Assembly (NCBI GenBank): GCA_034687125.1
Contig: JAQGBZ010000354.1
Span: 1-64,000, forward strand
Reading direction: 5' to 3'
DNA from: Neelides folsomi
Taxonomy: Eukaryota; Arthropoda; Collembola; Neelipleona; Neelidae
Length of the DNA stretch: 64,000 nt
Of the stretch, positions 36,013 to 48,544 are shown piece by piece. The stretch's first letter is position 1, and every line of letters begins with the position of its first letter. A model generated the notes under the pieces. That model did no database searches. It saw nothing but the letters and a program-made list of their open reading frames with translations, and was not told where the DNA came from. A program made the position numbers and the translations under genes.

Positions 36013-39000
36013 TCACAAAGTTGTTAATTTGAATACTTTAATAAGACGATCGTTTCCACAAGAGGCGAATTCAGTTTGATCATTTGAATTGAATTTAATT
36101 CTTCTTACAACGTCATGATGAGCAAAACTGTAAAGTTGATAAAAAATAAATTAAAAAAACTTAACAAACTTATTATAAAAACAAATGGTCATAAAAATTA
36201 ATTAAATATTGTTAAATAAATATCAAATTACTTTTTATTCAATTCTTTAACCAAGTTTAATTTGTCATCTGAGAATTTAAAGATTTTAATAAGTCCAGAC
36301 TCAAGTCCAATAATGACAATATTCTGGTCATTTATCGCAGCAGCAGAAACAGCCGAATCGAAAGAATAACTGCAGTTTACTTTGAATTCATTTCTAGATA
36401 ATTAAATCTAGATAATTAATTTTATTTAAAACAATACAAGTATATTAAAATTAGTTAACAAATTATTTTAAAATTTTAAAATAATTGTTTAATTAAATAG
36501 GCAGGATTGTTTTTTATAATTGATAAATTACCCTTCAAGAACCCAAACAGCGGCTTTTTTATCTCTCGCTCCAGTAATAAACATTTTAGAGTTCGGGGCC
36601 CAAGTTCCAACCCAAAGGGCTCGTTTATGAAAATCTAAATTGCTCTGTTCGATCTTCATCGATGAATCCGAAATCGACCAAATTGCCCAACTTCGATCTC
36701 TCGACACAGAAAGAAGTCGAGATCCATCAGGAGAAAATTCAAGATCGGTCACATTCAATTTATGGAATGAATATTCGCCCAAATTACGCCATCCTTCAGA
36801 ACACCTATAATTAGAAATGGATCTATTAAAATTTTACGAAAATAACTTTTAATATATTATTTTAATTAAATTTCAAATGGAATTCATAAAAAGAATTAAA
36901 CGAAAAATAAAATTAATTTCATTTCGTAATTATTATGCTAATTATAATTATTATAATAATTATACGATAAACTAAGGAAATATTTACCAAAGTATTATTG
37001 AAGCATATTGCTGTTTGGAAGCAAGAGATCCGCTTGCAAATAAAGAACAAGATTTTGAAACTCCTAAAGCACTAATTTCATAAACATGTCCATAAAGTTT
37101 TCCAACTTCTGGCCAAAGAGTTTTCGATCTTAAGAAATCTTCATCTAAAGGTTCTTCACTAAAACATTCGTCATCTTCGCCCATTTGATTTGATAATCCA
37201 AGTGAAGGTTGAGTTGCATAAAGAACTTCTAAAATATAAAATTGACATTATTTAATTTAACATCCTTAAATATTTAATTAATTAACATTCTTTAATTTTA
37301 GTAAATTAATTATAAAATTAATTATTTTAACCATTTTCATCAATTTTCATTTCAATTCCAGTCAAATTATTCAAAGTCGTTCCAAACGATTTGGTCGGAG
37401 TGAAAGATCTCAAAATTTTTTCTTCAGATCCAGAAATTAAAAAATCCCCCAAAAGTTTCCCAGTTGTAATTGAATGGCCGTGAATTTGCGGTCGCCCAAT
37501 TTCCGTCCATCGATCTCGACCTTTGACATGAACCCGAGTCGTTTCATCCTCACTGGTTGAAATAAGAAATCCATGGGTTGAATAATCAATGTCGCTCACA
37601 GGACCAAAATGTCCCGTGACGGAAGGTTGAAGAGAAAATTCGTCAAAATCGTTTAAATAAATTTGAAAAGCTCCTTGGAATCCGCAAGTAACGAGAAATG
37701 AAGAATTGAACTTTGCATTGAAACCGCCTGGGACTTGACCGCCGGTAACTCCAAAACGATGTTTTTCTACCCAAAGACCATTGCATTCGGATTTCCAAAG
37801 AATTATGGATTGGTCAGACGAACACGACAAAAGCTCACCTATAAATTAACAAATTAACATCCTTAAATTAATTTTTATTAATTATTTTATTTAACGTTTA
37901 GCTTTAGTTAATTTTGCTAGGTTAGGTTAGGATATTATAAAGTTAAATGTTATTTATTCAATTACCATTTTGATTAAACTGTATTGAATTGATCCATCCT
38001 TCATGTCCATGAATTATTGAATCAAAAGTAATTAAACCAAGCCCATTGACAAATACTTCAAAATCAAATTCATTATTTTGTTTTTGAGTTGAAATTCTCC
38101 AAATGGCAATTGTATTATCTTGACTGCCAGAACTCAAATATGTGATCCCATCATCTGTAAACATAAACTCAATTAGTTTTTTAACCTCAATTAGTTTTCT
38201 ACCAATTAAAATAAGTTTTAAGAAACTAATTAATAATAAAAATGAAAATATCTTTATATTGACACATATTATATGATATATATTTTATTTCAAGAATATT
38301 TAAACAATTACAGTATGGCCACAATTCACCCAATAATAGTATTGGTCTTAAGTAGAATAGCCTATATTACAATATTGTTACTTAAATTAGAATAAGACCT
38401 ATTGGTTATCATATAAATATTTGAATATGCTTTCTTCAAATTCGAATCGATTGAAATTATGAATATTTGCATTCAGAGCTTCTTTTATCTGATTCCATAG
38501 ATTAGGTTCAGTGTAAAGTAAAGATTTTTTACCCCAATTTGTTTTTGGTATATATGATGAATATTTGATTTTCTTCTTTTTTTATGATCATGAACATTTG
38601 AGGCTGCATTAATGTACCTTTTAAAGTATTTTGGAGTAAATAAAGATGTCTGAATCCTATACATTACAGAAAGGATAGATTTTTTAATAGATTTTCGACA
38701 TTCAGCCAACCAAGAGTATTTTTCATTTCCATTGAGATTCTTTCGAACTTGCTCGAAAGTTAAACCCAGTATCTTAATTTTATCACTTTGGTTTATACAT
38801 ATCCCACTAACATTTAACTTATACTTATTTATCTCATATTTCGATTTTTTAGATTTAAACATAAACTCAAACTTTTCTAAGTTACATTTAAGATGGTTTT
38901 TCTCAAAGTATTCAAATAACAAATATATCTTCTATTTTTTTAATACAGTGTGAGATGTCTTCAGGTTTACAGGATATAAGTAAATATGTATCGTCAGCGG

Positions 39001-41045
39001 ATGCTACGATTTCACCATTTAATTGAATAGAAAAGATATCATTATAGTATATTGAGTATAAAAGTGGACCTGATATAGAACCTTGTTTTACACCGAACTT
39101 ATTTTCTAATAGGTCAGAAACATCGTCACCACCTTTAACATGCTGAAGAGTGTTATTGATAAATGAAGAAAACCATTTAGTGTTAATTCTCATTTGTTGT
39201 AACCTTATAAGAAGTAATTTCCTATCAAGTGAATCAAAGGCCTTGCGTAAGTCTATGGCAACTACTATAGGAACATGGCCTTTATCTATACTGAGTTTTA
39301 TAAAATCAGATATTCTTAAAAGACAATGTGTAGTTGATACACCTTTTCGAAATCCATATTGGCTAGGTTATCACTTAGATTATTTTTGATAACTCATGTA
39401 TTAAGAGCTTCATACACTATGGACTCATCCAATTTAGGAATTATACCTGTATGGGAAATGGGTCTGTGCTAACTTGGGATTAAGGTACCGACAACTTTTT
39501 GTAGAGGTGTTACTTTTGAAATATTAAACTCGAATGGTGTTTATATTATTGTCCCTTATTTTGTTAAATAAGCCAATAAGTGTATTATGTATATTGGGAA
39601 TATCTATTATAGAGCTTAGGATTTTCATAGAGAAGCCAGAAGGGTCGATGGATGATGAATTCTTGTGTTTTATCTTTTTCCATGCGTTGAACATTGTGTA
39701 TGTATTTAACTTCTCCAACACAAAATTTCTCTCCATTTATAACATTTGGATAGTGGACCTTACTAATATCATAATCTTTAGGGGAAATTACATTACAGAA
39801 ATATTCATTAATAACATTCAAATCACAGTTTATGTTATTAGATTTTGACTTTCCTCGAAGTTTATTCAAAGTTGGCCATAATCCCAGCCTATTAATATCA
39901 CTTTGGAATTTTTGCTTCATATCGCTATTTATGGAATTTTTGGTTAATCTTTTAATATGAAGATTATCTAATTTACTTTGTAAGATTTTTTTGTTCTTAA
40001 ATTCTTTATAAAGTTTATCTTGTTTTTTTAGAAGATTATGAGAACTTGATGATTTGGCTTTTGATTTATGTTTTTTAATTTGATCTATTAAAGAAAACTT
40101 ACCTGTTTGAATAAAAGCTAGCGATCTGACCCAATCGTCATGTTTATTTAAAGCACAATTGAGGTCAACTATTGAATCTGGCAGAACGGAATAAATTCTC
40201 AAAAGCCCTGCAGAAGTTCCAAGAACCAAGAAAGTCTTTTCGTCGAATTGGAAAAAGAGTGATTCGATTAAATGCTCTTTGCCGATATTGGGTGATGTTA
40301 AACTCTCATATGTTGAATCTGCCAAATACAAAATTTTATATTAAATTTATTGTTAAAGATAACCCTTATTAAATATAAGTTTCAAATATCTCGGAATAAA
40401 AATTTTAGGTAATTAGTGATAAAGTAAAACGAACTTTGAATGTTTATTTTGAAAACTGGGATTGATTTTGATGGAATATTACAAATCACAATGACTTGAT
40501 TAGAAGAAACAAAAGTGGCCTCGCAATTGTTGACGGCAAATGTTTGAGAAATTACAACTTTTTTGATAAATTGATCATCACCATTTTGCCATAAAATGAT
40601 TTTCCCGTCTGTACCGCATGTGACTAACCATTCACGTTCATTTATTCTACAAGAGAAAAGAAATAAGAACAAAATAATACAAATTGATAATTTCCCAACA
40701 TTGACATAAATCTATATTATTGATTTGATATTTTTAGTAATATTTAGAGATTACTGATTTTTCACAAATTTGACACAGTTAATTCTTCCTTCATGCTCAA
40801 CCAATGTCAACGTAGTCCTTTTGTCCTAAAACAAAAATTAACTTTCTTGCATATTATTAAACTAAAAACATTACAACAAAAACAAATTATTTAAAATGAA
40901 CGTTAAAATATTTTAAATGACTTACAAGCAAATTGTAGAATGCCAATGAATTGTTCGCTGCATAAATAATTTGATCTTGGGTTAACTCAAATGAGTTGTG
41001 AACGCAATTTGAGCTCGCCGAAATATATTTAACTTCAACTTCCAT
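36013..41045 (-). CDS. ELP2: Elongator complex protein 2 (WD40 protein)
   Basis: Ten exons: 40926-41045, 40755-40825, 40435-40646, 40103-40318, 37966-38154, 37332-37838, 36988-37228, 36532-36804, 36232-36393, 36013-36127; 701 residues, all phases fit. It is a chain of WD40 repeats (WLVTCGTDGKIILW, YLSSGSQDNTIAIW, LLSCSSDQSIILW, FLISTSEDETTRVH, LFASGSLASKQQY, LLSVSRDRSWAIW, FITGARDKKAAVW, FASCGNDRLIKVF) that fold into two propellers. The spacing and the LFASGSLASKQQYASIILW segment are typical of Elp2, the scaffold between Elp1 and Elp3 in Elongator, which starts cm5/mcm5 modification of wobble U34 in tRNA in the cytoplasm. The fourth intron (38155-40102) is inflated to 1.95 kb by a LINE. Confidence 0.92.
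38399..40095 (-). mobile_element. Non-LTR retrotransposon (LINE) remnant in an ELP2 intron
   Basis: Reverse-transcriptase fragments in the ELP2 orientation: an N-terminal linker (DINRLGLWPTLNKLRGK, INEYFCNVIS), palm motif A (PIVVAIDLRKAFDSLDRKLL), fingers/motif B (GVKQGSISGPLLYSIYYNDI), motif C (ASADDTYLLIS) and the C-terminal RT/thumb region ending near 38399 (NRFEFEESIFKYLYDNQ). Looks Jockey/CR1-like. No endonuclease is seen, so it is 5'-truncated, and several frameshifts break the frame. Motif C has Ser for the usual Tyr/Phe before ADD. It starts almost at the ELP2 donor. Confidence 0.85.
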
Positions 41046-41467
41046 TTTAAATTTAAATCTTTAAATTAAAGAAAAATGTTTTTAAATTCGATTTGCAGAT
41101 TAAATTACTTTTGCAATTAATTGTTGTAACATCTCACAATCTTGCACTTGCACGTGAAAAATAAAATACTTGCCGGAGAATATGAAGATGTGAACTCATA
41201 TTTATTTCATTCATGCGCTTAATTTATCATGACAAAAACTTACAATTCTCATAATGCCCAATCCATCACATTCTTCACGAGAACAAAATGAAATCGAAAT
41301 TAATTAATGAATAATTATTAAATTAATGAATAAAATCAATATATCTTAAAGGGAATTATAGTTTTTATTTAATAAATTACACAAAATAAAATAAAAACAT
41401 TAACATTAAAATATAGATTAGTAAATTGTACATTATTTTGTACTTTAAATATAATCTTAAAATGCAT
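41046..41467. other. Spacer between THUMPD2 and ELP2
   Basis: 422 bp, both neighbours on the minus strand. Must contain the THUMPD2 3' end and the ELP2 promoter; no motif stands out. Confidence 0.5.
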
Positions 41468-42819
41468 TTAAACGTTTTTCTTATAATGATAAATTGTTGA
41501 TTGTAATAAACCCAATTTTATAGGATATTTGTTCACAATTTCCCACTTGAGATTATTCTCTGTTACAGATTGTTCCAAAGATTGGGTCAAGAAAGTAGCG
41601 AGGAGAAGAATTATAGAAGAATCGACTTTAACAAGAGAATTAAAGGCAATTAACAATTTCTTTATCTCAACAATTGAATGTTTCCTTCCAAATGGAATAT
41701 CACACAAAATGGCATCAAACATAAAATCACACTTAAAAACTTTGGTCGTAACATCACATTGGATTAAATGAACCCGATCTTCAAGTTGACTCTTTAAAAG
41801 ATTTTCCTTTGCTTTTTCCAATTGCAAATTGCAAATGTCAAATCCAAATCCAACAAAAATAGGATTTTCTTTTAACAATTCGATTAAAATTGTTCCTCCT
41901 CCACACATCGGGTCGCAAATTAATTGCTGGGCTTCTGAATTAATTAATTGCTGGGTTTCTGAACTAACTAATTGTGATTGTGAATTTAATAAATTCCCCA
42001 TTGCGAAAGCGATCGTCGATCTCATCGGAATATGTTGAAGATAATGACGACCGGAGATTGGAAGAGACGTCAGAGGAATTCCAATTAAAAGTCCTTCATT
42101 TGTCAAGTAAACTGTTATGTCGAAATTTGGGTTTTTGGTCGAAATTGTCCATCCGAATGTTGTCATTTTTTTCACCACGGCAGTTCCAATGCTTTTACCA
42201 ACTTCGTTTTGGTCCAACATTCTGGAATATTTTCCGGAGATCTTCACACTCACACGGAAGCTAATTGAATTCTTTGTTCGTTTAGGATCAATTTCGCCAT
42301 CGTCTTCGTCCTTTGGTTCATCTCGTAAAGTTTGAATTTCCAATATCTGTAAAAATTGAGAAAATTAGCAAAATTAATTAATCAATTTATAAAAATTATA
42401 TTTTAATTTATTACAATAATTATTGAAATTTGATAATGTTTATAATTTAGTAGGTAATTAAATTAATTAACAAGTTGGTATTGTTTTACCTCATTTCTGG
42501 TGTTTTCAATTGAATTGAATAAAGAAGTCAATTTGTCATTATTTGAAATTTTATTGTACAAATAAGATAAAATATCTTTTTTATTTCTCCATTTAACATT
42601 ATTTTCCTTTAATGTTCTCGCTGGTTCGATTAAAACGAGTGCAAAGAGTCGTTCAATGCTCTTGATTTTATCAACTAAATTTTTAACATTATCTTGGGAA
42701 GTTGAGAAAAATATTTTGCCGGTGAATTCAGCAACCTGAGGAGTGATATTGAATTTCTGCTCTAATTCAGACTTTACAAATAACTCTAGACCTAATCCAC
42801 AAGTTGCGAATAATTCCAT
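41468..42819 (-). CDS. THUMPD2: THUMP-domain guanosine-N2 RNA methyltransferase
   Basis: Two exons, 42490-42819 and 41468-42346, phase 0, 402 residues. N-terminal region TCGLGLELFVKSELEQKF and FTGKIFF with KSIERLFALV fits the ferredoxin-like/THUMP part; the C-terminal half is a Rossmann methyltransferase with SAM motif CDPMCGGGTILIELL, FDICNLQLEKAKENL, the catalytic DIPFGR and LLLATFL. GWTISTKNPNFDITVYL and MRSTIAFAMGNLL are typical of the family. Closest in my judgement to THUMPD2, which with TRMT112 makes m2G in U6 snRNA (THUMPD3 acts on tRNA); THUMPD3 is less likely because of the TCGLGLE start and EVGKSIG segment. The family motif CDPMCG(T/L)G is CDPMCGGG here. The glutamine-rich insertion SETQQLINSEAQQLI just before motif I looks like a small internal duplication. 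Confidence 0.85.
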
Positions 42820-43410
42820 TCTTGGTCACTGATATTATATGATATAAAACTAGTTAATATTTAACGTTAATTTTAGTCTTATAACTGTCTAACTATTATT
42901 AATAGTTAAATATTCAAGATTATAAAAAGGCAACTTTTAAGAATTTTTTTCCAAGAATTCATTTTGGCCTTCGCTATCCTCCGCGTACAATTTTATAATT
43001 TTTAAATTGTCATGCTGCGCTGGAGTATTTCTATTATTATATTTCTATTTTCCAATAATTGACAATTATTTGAATATTAACTACACTTAAAGTTGGTTAA
43101 AAATTAAACATTATATTTTCCAGGTTAAGGTTAAATTTTAATCAAAATACATAAAATTATCTTCGAAAATTTAATAATTATTGTTGATATTACTTTATCA
43201 CATTCATTCTTGCCATAAATTCTAGAATTTTATAATAAGTTTATATTTTATACCATTTTGAATTTGAATTATCAAAGCTTTATTATTCTATTATCCTATT
43301 TGTAAAACTACGCTTAAATTTTTTTGACAAGTGTTTTTTTTTGATAAGTGTTATATTTATAATTGTTGGATTTGATTATTTGATAAAAAATTAAAGATTT
43401 TTCATTAACA
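42820..43410. other. Divergent promoter region (THUMPD2 / zinc-finger gene)
   Basis: 590 bp between start codons pointing in opposite directions. AT-rich, nothing else recognised. Confidence 0.5.
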
Positions 43411-45278
43411 ATGAAAGAGTGTGAGTTTTGCTCAATTCATTCAGACGATTTAATTAATTTATCTTCCTTCCCTCCGTTCACTCGAGATCGGTATGTCAAA
43501 TCATTATATCAACTCTTGGAATTGTCATCGAGTTGTTCATATTCGTCCAAAATCAGTGAATCCCTTCTGTGTCAGCAATGTTTTGAAACACTTGAAGAAG
43601 TCTGTGCCACAATGAAAAAGCTCGAAGGAATTCAGCTCAAAATCACCGATTTGAGAGAAAAAATTGAATCGATTTTCCTCCAGGGACAAAAACGAGAGGA
43701 AGATAGAAACCAAGATAAAGGAGATGTCAAGAAGAGATTAATTTCAACTCGAGATTTGATTTTAAATGGTAAACATAAATTAACTAAATAAACTTAACTA
43801 CAATTAAAAATCATTTTTAATCCTCTTTATCATTACATTAACTAAATATTGTTTTTATTATTTTAGATATTTCAAGAAAGAATACAACTGAAGACAATAT
43901 TTTGTATCCAGATATTACAATCAAAGAAGAACCAATGGACAATGACGAAGATTCAATAAGAATCACAAAAGAAATCAGCTTACATGAACGATTTACCAAT
44001 CATTTACAAAATAATGAAAATATTTTTAACAACGATGTTAAATCTTACAGCAATGGATCTGCATTTTTGAACAAAATCTCAAATTCGTCACAAAATTTGA
44101 ACATTCCGAAATCTTCGAAACCGAAGATGTCGAAGACATCGAATACATCGCCCAAACCAAACATTCCACAGAGAATTCCACCAAGAGGACCGAAAGTGTT
44201 AAGCCAAGAAGAAGTAATTTTTCTCAAACGACAAGCTTTAACAAACTTTCCTCATTTAAGTTTAATCAAAGTGGAACAAATGACACCGGAAGAAATTGAA
44301 AAAACCAAATCGGCCAAACCGAAAGCGAAAGCTAAAAGGCCAAGGGGAAGACCTTTAAATTCATCCAAATCTGAATTTCCTAAATCATCAAATGGACCAT
44401 TATGGTCAGAACGTCACGGTAAAAAACCTATTAAAATTAAATGTATCTTTTTTAATTTAACGCAATTAAGTTTAATTTAATTATTTAATTTAATAGGAGG
44501 CCCAGTTGATTGCAAAAAGTGTGGAAAAACCATGGCTCATCGTTACAGCCTCAGTCGCCACATTTATGTTGTCCACACTTTGAATAGTAAACCATTTAGT
44601 TGTTCGCAATGTGACAAGAAATTCAAATTACTTTCAGATCTAAAAGAACACGCTCTTGTTCATTCAGGTAAAAATCCGTTCAATTTTTTGCAATTTAACT
44701 TATTGAAGTCTATAAATTATAATTTTATATAGATAATTACAATTAGTAATTAATTTTATCCCAAATGTTATTTTATATCAAAATTGTGATTTTATATTTT
44801 TTGCAGGAGTTTGTTTGTACATTTGCGAAAAATGTGGAAAGAAAATGTCATCAAAAGTTACTCTTGAAAAACACGTTTTGTCTTTTCATGTTAACAAGGA
44901 AAAAATAATTTGCCCAATTTGTTCTCGGAATTTCAAACTTCTTTCTCATCTTAAAAGACATTCGGAAATTCATACGAGAGTCAATCCAGAAAGTAAGAAA
45001 CTCATCGCTAATACCTAAATGAATTTAATAATTAAATTTCCTCATTTTAAATTTCCCACATTTTAAAATAAAAAAATGGTGCTAAATTTCAAAATGGCGC
45101 TAACAATAAGTATGAAATTTTGCCAAATATTAATAACAAAGATTTTTTATTAATATTTGTAGACAAATGCAACATTTGTGAAAGGAAACTGTCGAGTAAA
45201 TATACTTTGCAAAAGCACATGGTGAAAAAACATAATCAACCAAATGATGCCAATAGAACTGAAATTATCATTCCTTAA
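43411..45278 (+). CDS. ZAD-type C2H2 zinc-finger protein
   Basis: Five exons: 43411-43768, 43867-44418, 44497-44667, 44807-44992, 45163-45278, all phase 1. N-terminal ZAD-like module: C-x2-C (CEFCS) and C-x2-C (LLCQQCFETLEEV), then a helix (KKLEGIQLKITDLREKIESI). The layout and the following RDLILNG boundary are the same as in the gene at 17.7 kb (FKDIILSG), so the two are paralogues. The middle has an SUMO-like site context (IKEEPMD) and an AT-hook-like KRPRGRPLNSS. Five zinc fingers of C2H2 type close the protein (CKKCGKTM, CSQCDKKF, CEKCGKKM, CPICSRNF, CNICERKL). Presumed nuclear, sequence-specific regulator. Confidence 0.88.
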
Positions 45279-45489
45279 ACACAAAGTGTCGTTATTTAAA
45301 TTAAAGTGTTATTTAAATGTGCTTTTAATTAAGTTATTATTATTATTATTTTTGTTAAGTTGAGGTTAAATAGATTAATTTTTACTCAAATGTACTGATA
45401 TTATTTATTACTGATATTATTTGGGTTTAAATTTAATAGCTCATTTATAACTAGAAGAATTTATTATATTTATAATTGTGGAATTTAAA

Positions 45490-46132
45490 TTAAAGTGATT
45501 TTTCTAAAAATTTCTTTTTAGCTTTTTCAGCTTTTTTTAATTCTCTTAATTCTTGTTCTTTTTGTCTTTCTTCGCGTCTTTTAGATCTTCTTTCTTCTTT
45601 CACTTTTTTCTTCTCATTCCTTTCTTTCTCTTTTTTGTCAATTAAATTGTAATATTCGTCATTGTCAAATGGCCATTTGAAAAATGGGCCATTTTTATCT
45701 TCAATGTTTCGCTCTTCGGGTTCATTTCCTTTTTTACCTTTTTTAATTCCCTCTTTGGTGATGATCCAGGAATCGTCGTTTTTGGTCAGAATTGTTATAA
45801 ATTTAACTATTCTGCCTTTGGCTTCATAGACGTAGATTGATAGTCTGAAATTTGGTGCGAATTCAATTACAGGATTTTCAATGTTTTATTTACAATGTTT
45901 AGTTAATTACGTTAATTAGTTAATCATGTTTATTTAATTTAGTTATGTACTATAAAGTTATATTTGTAATTTTTTTTAAAAATATTTCTTACAATTGCTC
46001 CTTTATATTTTGTAATATTAGATAATTATCTCTCAATATATTGAATTCATTCCCATCAATTTCGGTTTTGACAGAAACTTTGAAATATTCAGTTTTATTA
46101 AAAATACACAAACGACTTGTTTTGTTCCCCAT
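45490..46132 (-). CDS. Unrecognised 164-residue protein with MGN start and basic helical tail
   Basis: Two exons, 45993-46132 and 45844-45490 (phase 2; GTAAGA donor, TTTCAG acceptor). The frame stays open through both. N-terminus MGNKTSRL could accept N-myristoylation (Gly2, Ser6). The first 100 residues are mixed beta-like (YFKVSVKTEIDG, LSIYVYEAKGRIVKFITIL, DDSWIITKEG), then an acidic loop with FFKWPFDNDEYY, then a 50-residue Lys/Glu/Arg helix (EKERNEKKKVKEERRSKRRE...). I do not recognise the family. It lies tail-to-tail with the zinc-finger gene, 211 bp away. Support is the compatible splice phases and sharply coding-like composition. Confidence 0.55.
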
Positions 46133-47454
46133 ATTTAGTCAACAAATATTTAATTAGAAATTAGATAGAAGATGATAGATCTAATATAAAATCATTTGTT
46201 ATAAAATATAATACTAAACATGTGTATAAATATTCAATTCATGTGTATAAATATTCAATTCAATTCCAATAGAGATTTATTCAATTTAAATGTAACCACA
46301 ATTAAAATAATTATTTTAATTTCTCGCTACATTTGATATTTTCACAAATTTGATTTTTAGACTTAAAGTAGAAAATATTTTTTATCTTAATTGAATAAAT
46401 CGCTATTTATTTATTACGTTCAATTTTCACTGAAACTTGATTTAAATAGTGAGTAAGCGAGTAAATCTAAATGAGCTAAATACTTAATGTTAGTTAAAAA
46501 TGCATAATAATTTCACTGTAAATTAATTTATTATCTCTAATGATTAATTAATCAAGAAAATTGATGACACAAGTAATTTAATTGAGCTTTATTGAACAAG
46601 GAAAAGAAAGATTAAATGGTCAATGCAATGCGGAAAATGGAAAGGAAAACCGTAATGTTTCTTTATGGAGTTTCTTTTAATCAATTAATTCGTCATCTTT
46701 TATTTTAAAAACGTTTTTCATTCATTTTGTTAAATTGAATAATTAACAATTAAATTATTTTTTAATAATTTTAATAATTAATTTTTTGTTAAACATTGAT
46801 TATTTATATAAAAATGATTGAACTTGACTTGACCTATAACATTGGAATAAAGATAAATATAAATCTGCAAATACATAAATGTTCATATTATTTATTATGA
46901 AAGGATTTAATCCTTAAATCCTTAATGGAATATTATTCATCTATATTTATAATGCATTTATGTACTCTATCTTTATTCTTCGCTGAACAATGACGAATAT
47001 TGTTAAGTCAGTTAAGGTGAATTGAATTAAGAATACAGAAACAGAATAAGTAATAGAATAATATTTAAATAATTCCAATTCAAGTTGGTGGGAAAATTCT
47101 CATTAGCGTCATCTCCTTATGAATTCATCACTGATCTCTTCCCATTGTTTTTTTCCTAAACGGAAAAATACAAAGAGGTACGAAACCTTGTGAGTGTTTG
47201 TGAGTTATCTTTAATTCATTAGTGGAACAAGTGACGAGTAATTATTCAATTCTGAGAATAAGGGAAAATAAAACTTTACTTTAAAGGGAGGATTAATAAA
47301 GGTTATTTCTAAAAGTAGAATAAGATTTTCCTATATAAGCTCAAGGGTTCATAAATCAAGATCAAGAACACGAAAATCATTTCAACTTAAAATCAACTTA
47401 AAGTTAATCAACATTAGATTATTCATTGTCATCAAAACAGTAAAAATCTCAAGA
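46133..47454. other. Intergenic, no gene seen
   Basis: 1.3 kb, AT-rich. CTATATAAGC at 47332-47341 is a good TATA candidate about 115 bp before the ATG of the expansin-like gene. Otherwise nothing recognised. Confidence 0.5.
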
Positions 47455-48127
47455 ATGGGAATCTCACCAATTTTGTGTCTTGTTTTGGGACTTCTTGTCG
47501 TTCAAAATGAAGCGTGTAAGAAAAAAGTTGTTTCTTTGAATTTTAAAATCCTAATTAAACTAAATTGACAATTTAGTAATTATTAAATCCATTTATTTAA
47601 TTTTTTATTTATTTTAATAATGTGACAAAATCATATAGATCATATAGAGATTAAGGTACGCGAATGTTTGTATGATGATTTAAAATAAAATATTTAATTT
47701 TAACTCAATTTAAATAATTATGTTAATTAGTACTTTATGTTGATTAGATTAATTTTATTTTATTAATTAGATTTTCTCTCTTAATTGACTTATAGATACT
47801 GGAATGGCTTCTTATCATGAATTCAACCGAGAAATGACAGCTTGTGGAACTCGTCATGGAAATGAAGAATTCATCACGTCTGTCTCGTCCTCTTTCTGGA
47901 CTGCTCACAACACGAACAAAGACAGGATGTGTCAGACGTTGGCTGAAGTGATGAATCCAATGAACAAGAAAACAATCCAAGTCATGGTCAAAGATCGCTG
48001 TACTTCTTGCAATCAAAATGACCTTGTTTTGTCACCAGCTGCATTCAAAGCTCTTGGAGTTTCTCTGGGCGAAGGAAGGATCAACATTGAATGGAAATTT
48101 CTTGATCAACAAAACAAAACAAATTAA
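47455..48127 (+). CDS. Secreted double-psi beta-barrel (expansin-like) protein
   Basis: Two exons, 47455-47515 and 47796-48127 (phase 1), 130 residues. Signal peptide MGISPILCLVLGLLVVQNEA, then a single small domain: YTGMASYHEF, ACGT, VMVKDRCTSC and DLVLSPAAFKALG with GRINIEWKF. This order (ACG... ; V-DRC--C ; DLSPAAF--L ; GRI-V-W-F) is the fungal-type double-psi beta-barrel found in expansin-like, barwin-like and RlpA-like proteins; the expansin second (cellulose-binding) domain is absent. Such proteins bind or loosen polysaccharide walls. The intron and signal peptide show a settled animal gene. The family is mainly fungal, plant and bacterial, so horizontal transfer is a reasonable inference, untested here. 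Confidence 0.8.
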
Positions 48128-48544
48128 TTCTATTTTACAAAAAATTAATTAACTTGCATTAACTGATTAATAAATCTTATTGCATCAAAATATTAATTTC
48201 ATTCAAATTCCATATTTTGCGAATATCTTTATTTTTTGCCAATATCTTACAATAAGCATATAATAATAATAATAGATTAGTTAAAAGCATGATGTTGAGA
48301 AAATGAAAAATAACACGAGCTTTAATTGACCATTAAATAAGTGTCTTTATTGGTTTAAAATCTAAATATGAGAAAACGATACGATTAAGGTTAATTAACA
48401 TAATTTAAAAATTAATGATATGCAGTGAGAATTTATAAAATTATTCGTGGAATTTAACAAAAACGTTTTAAAATATGTGATTATAGATTAGTTCATGATT
48501 TAAAGTTTTTAACAAATTAAAGCTGCAATTAACAATGAACATTT
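48128..48544. other. Spacer between convergent genes
   Basis: 417 bp holding two 3' ends (expansin-like gene and CEP170-like gene). AT-rich, nothing else seen. Confidence 0.5.
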
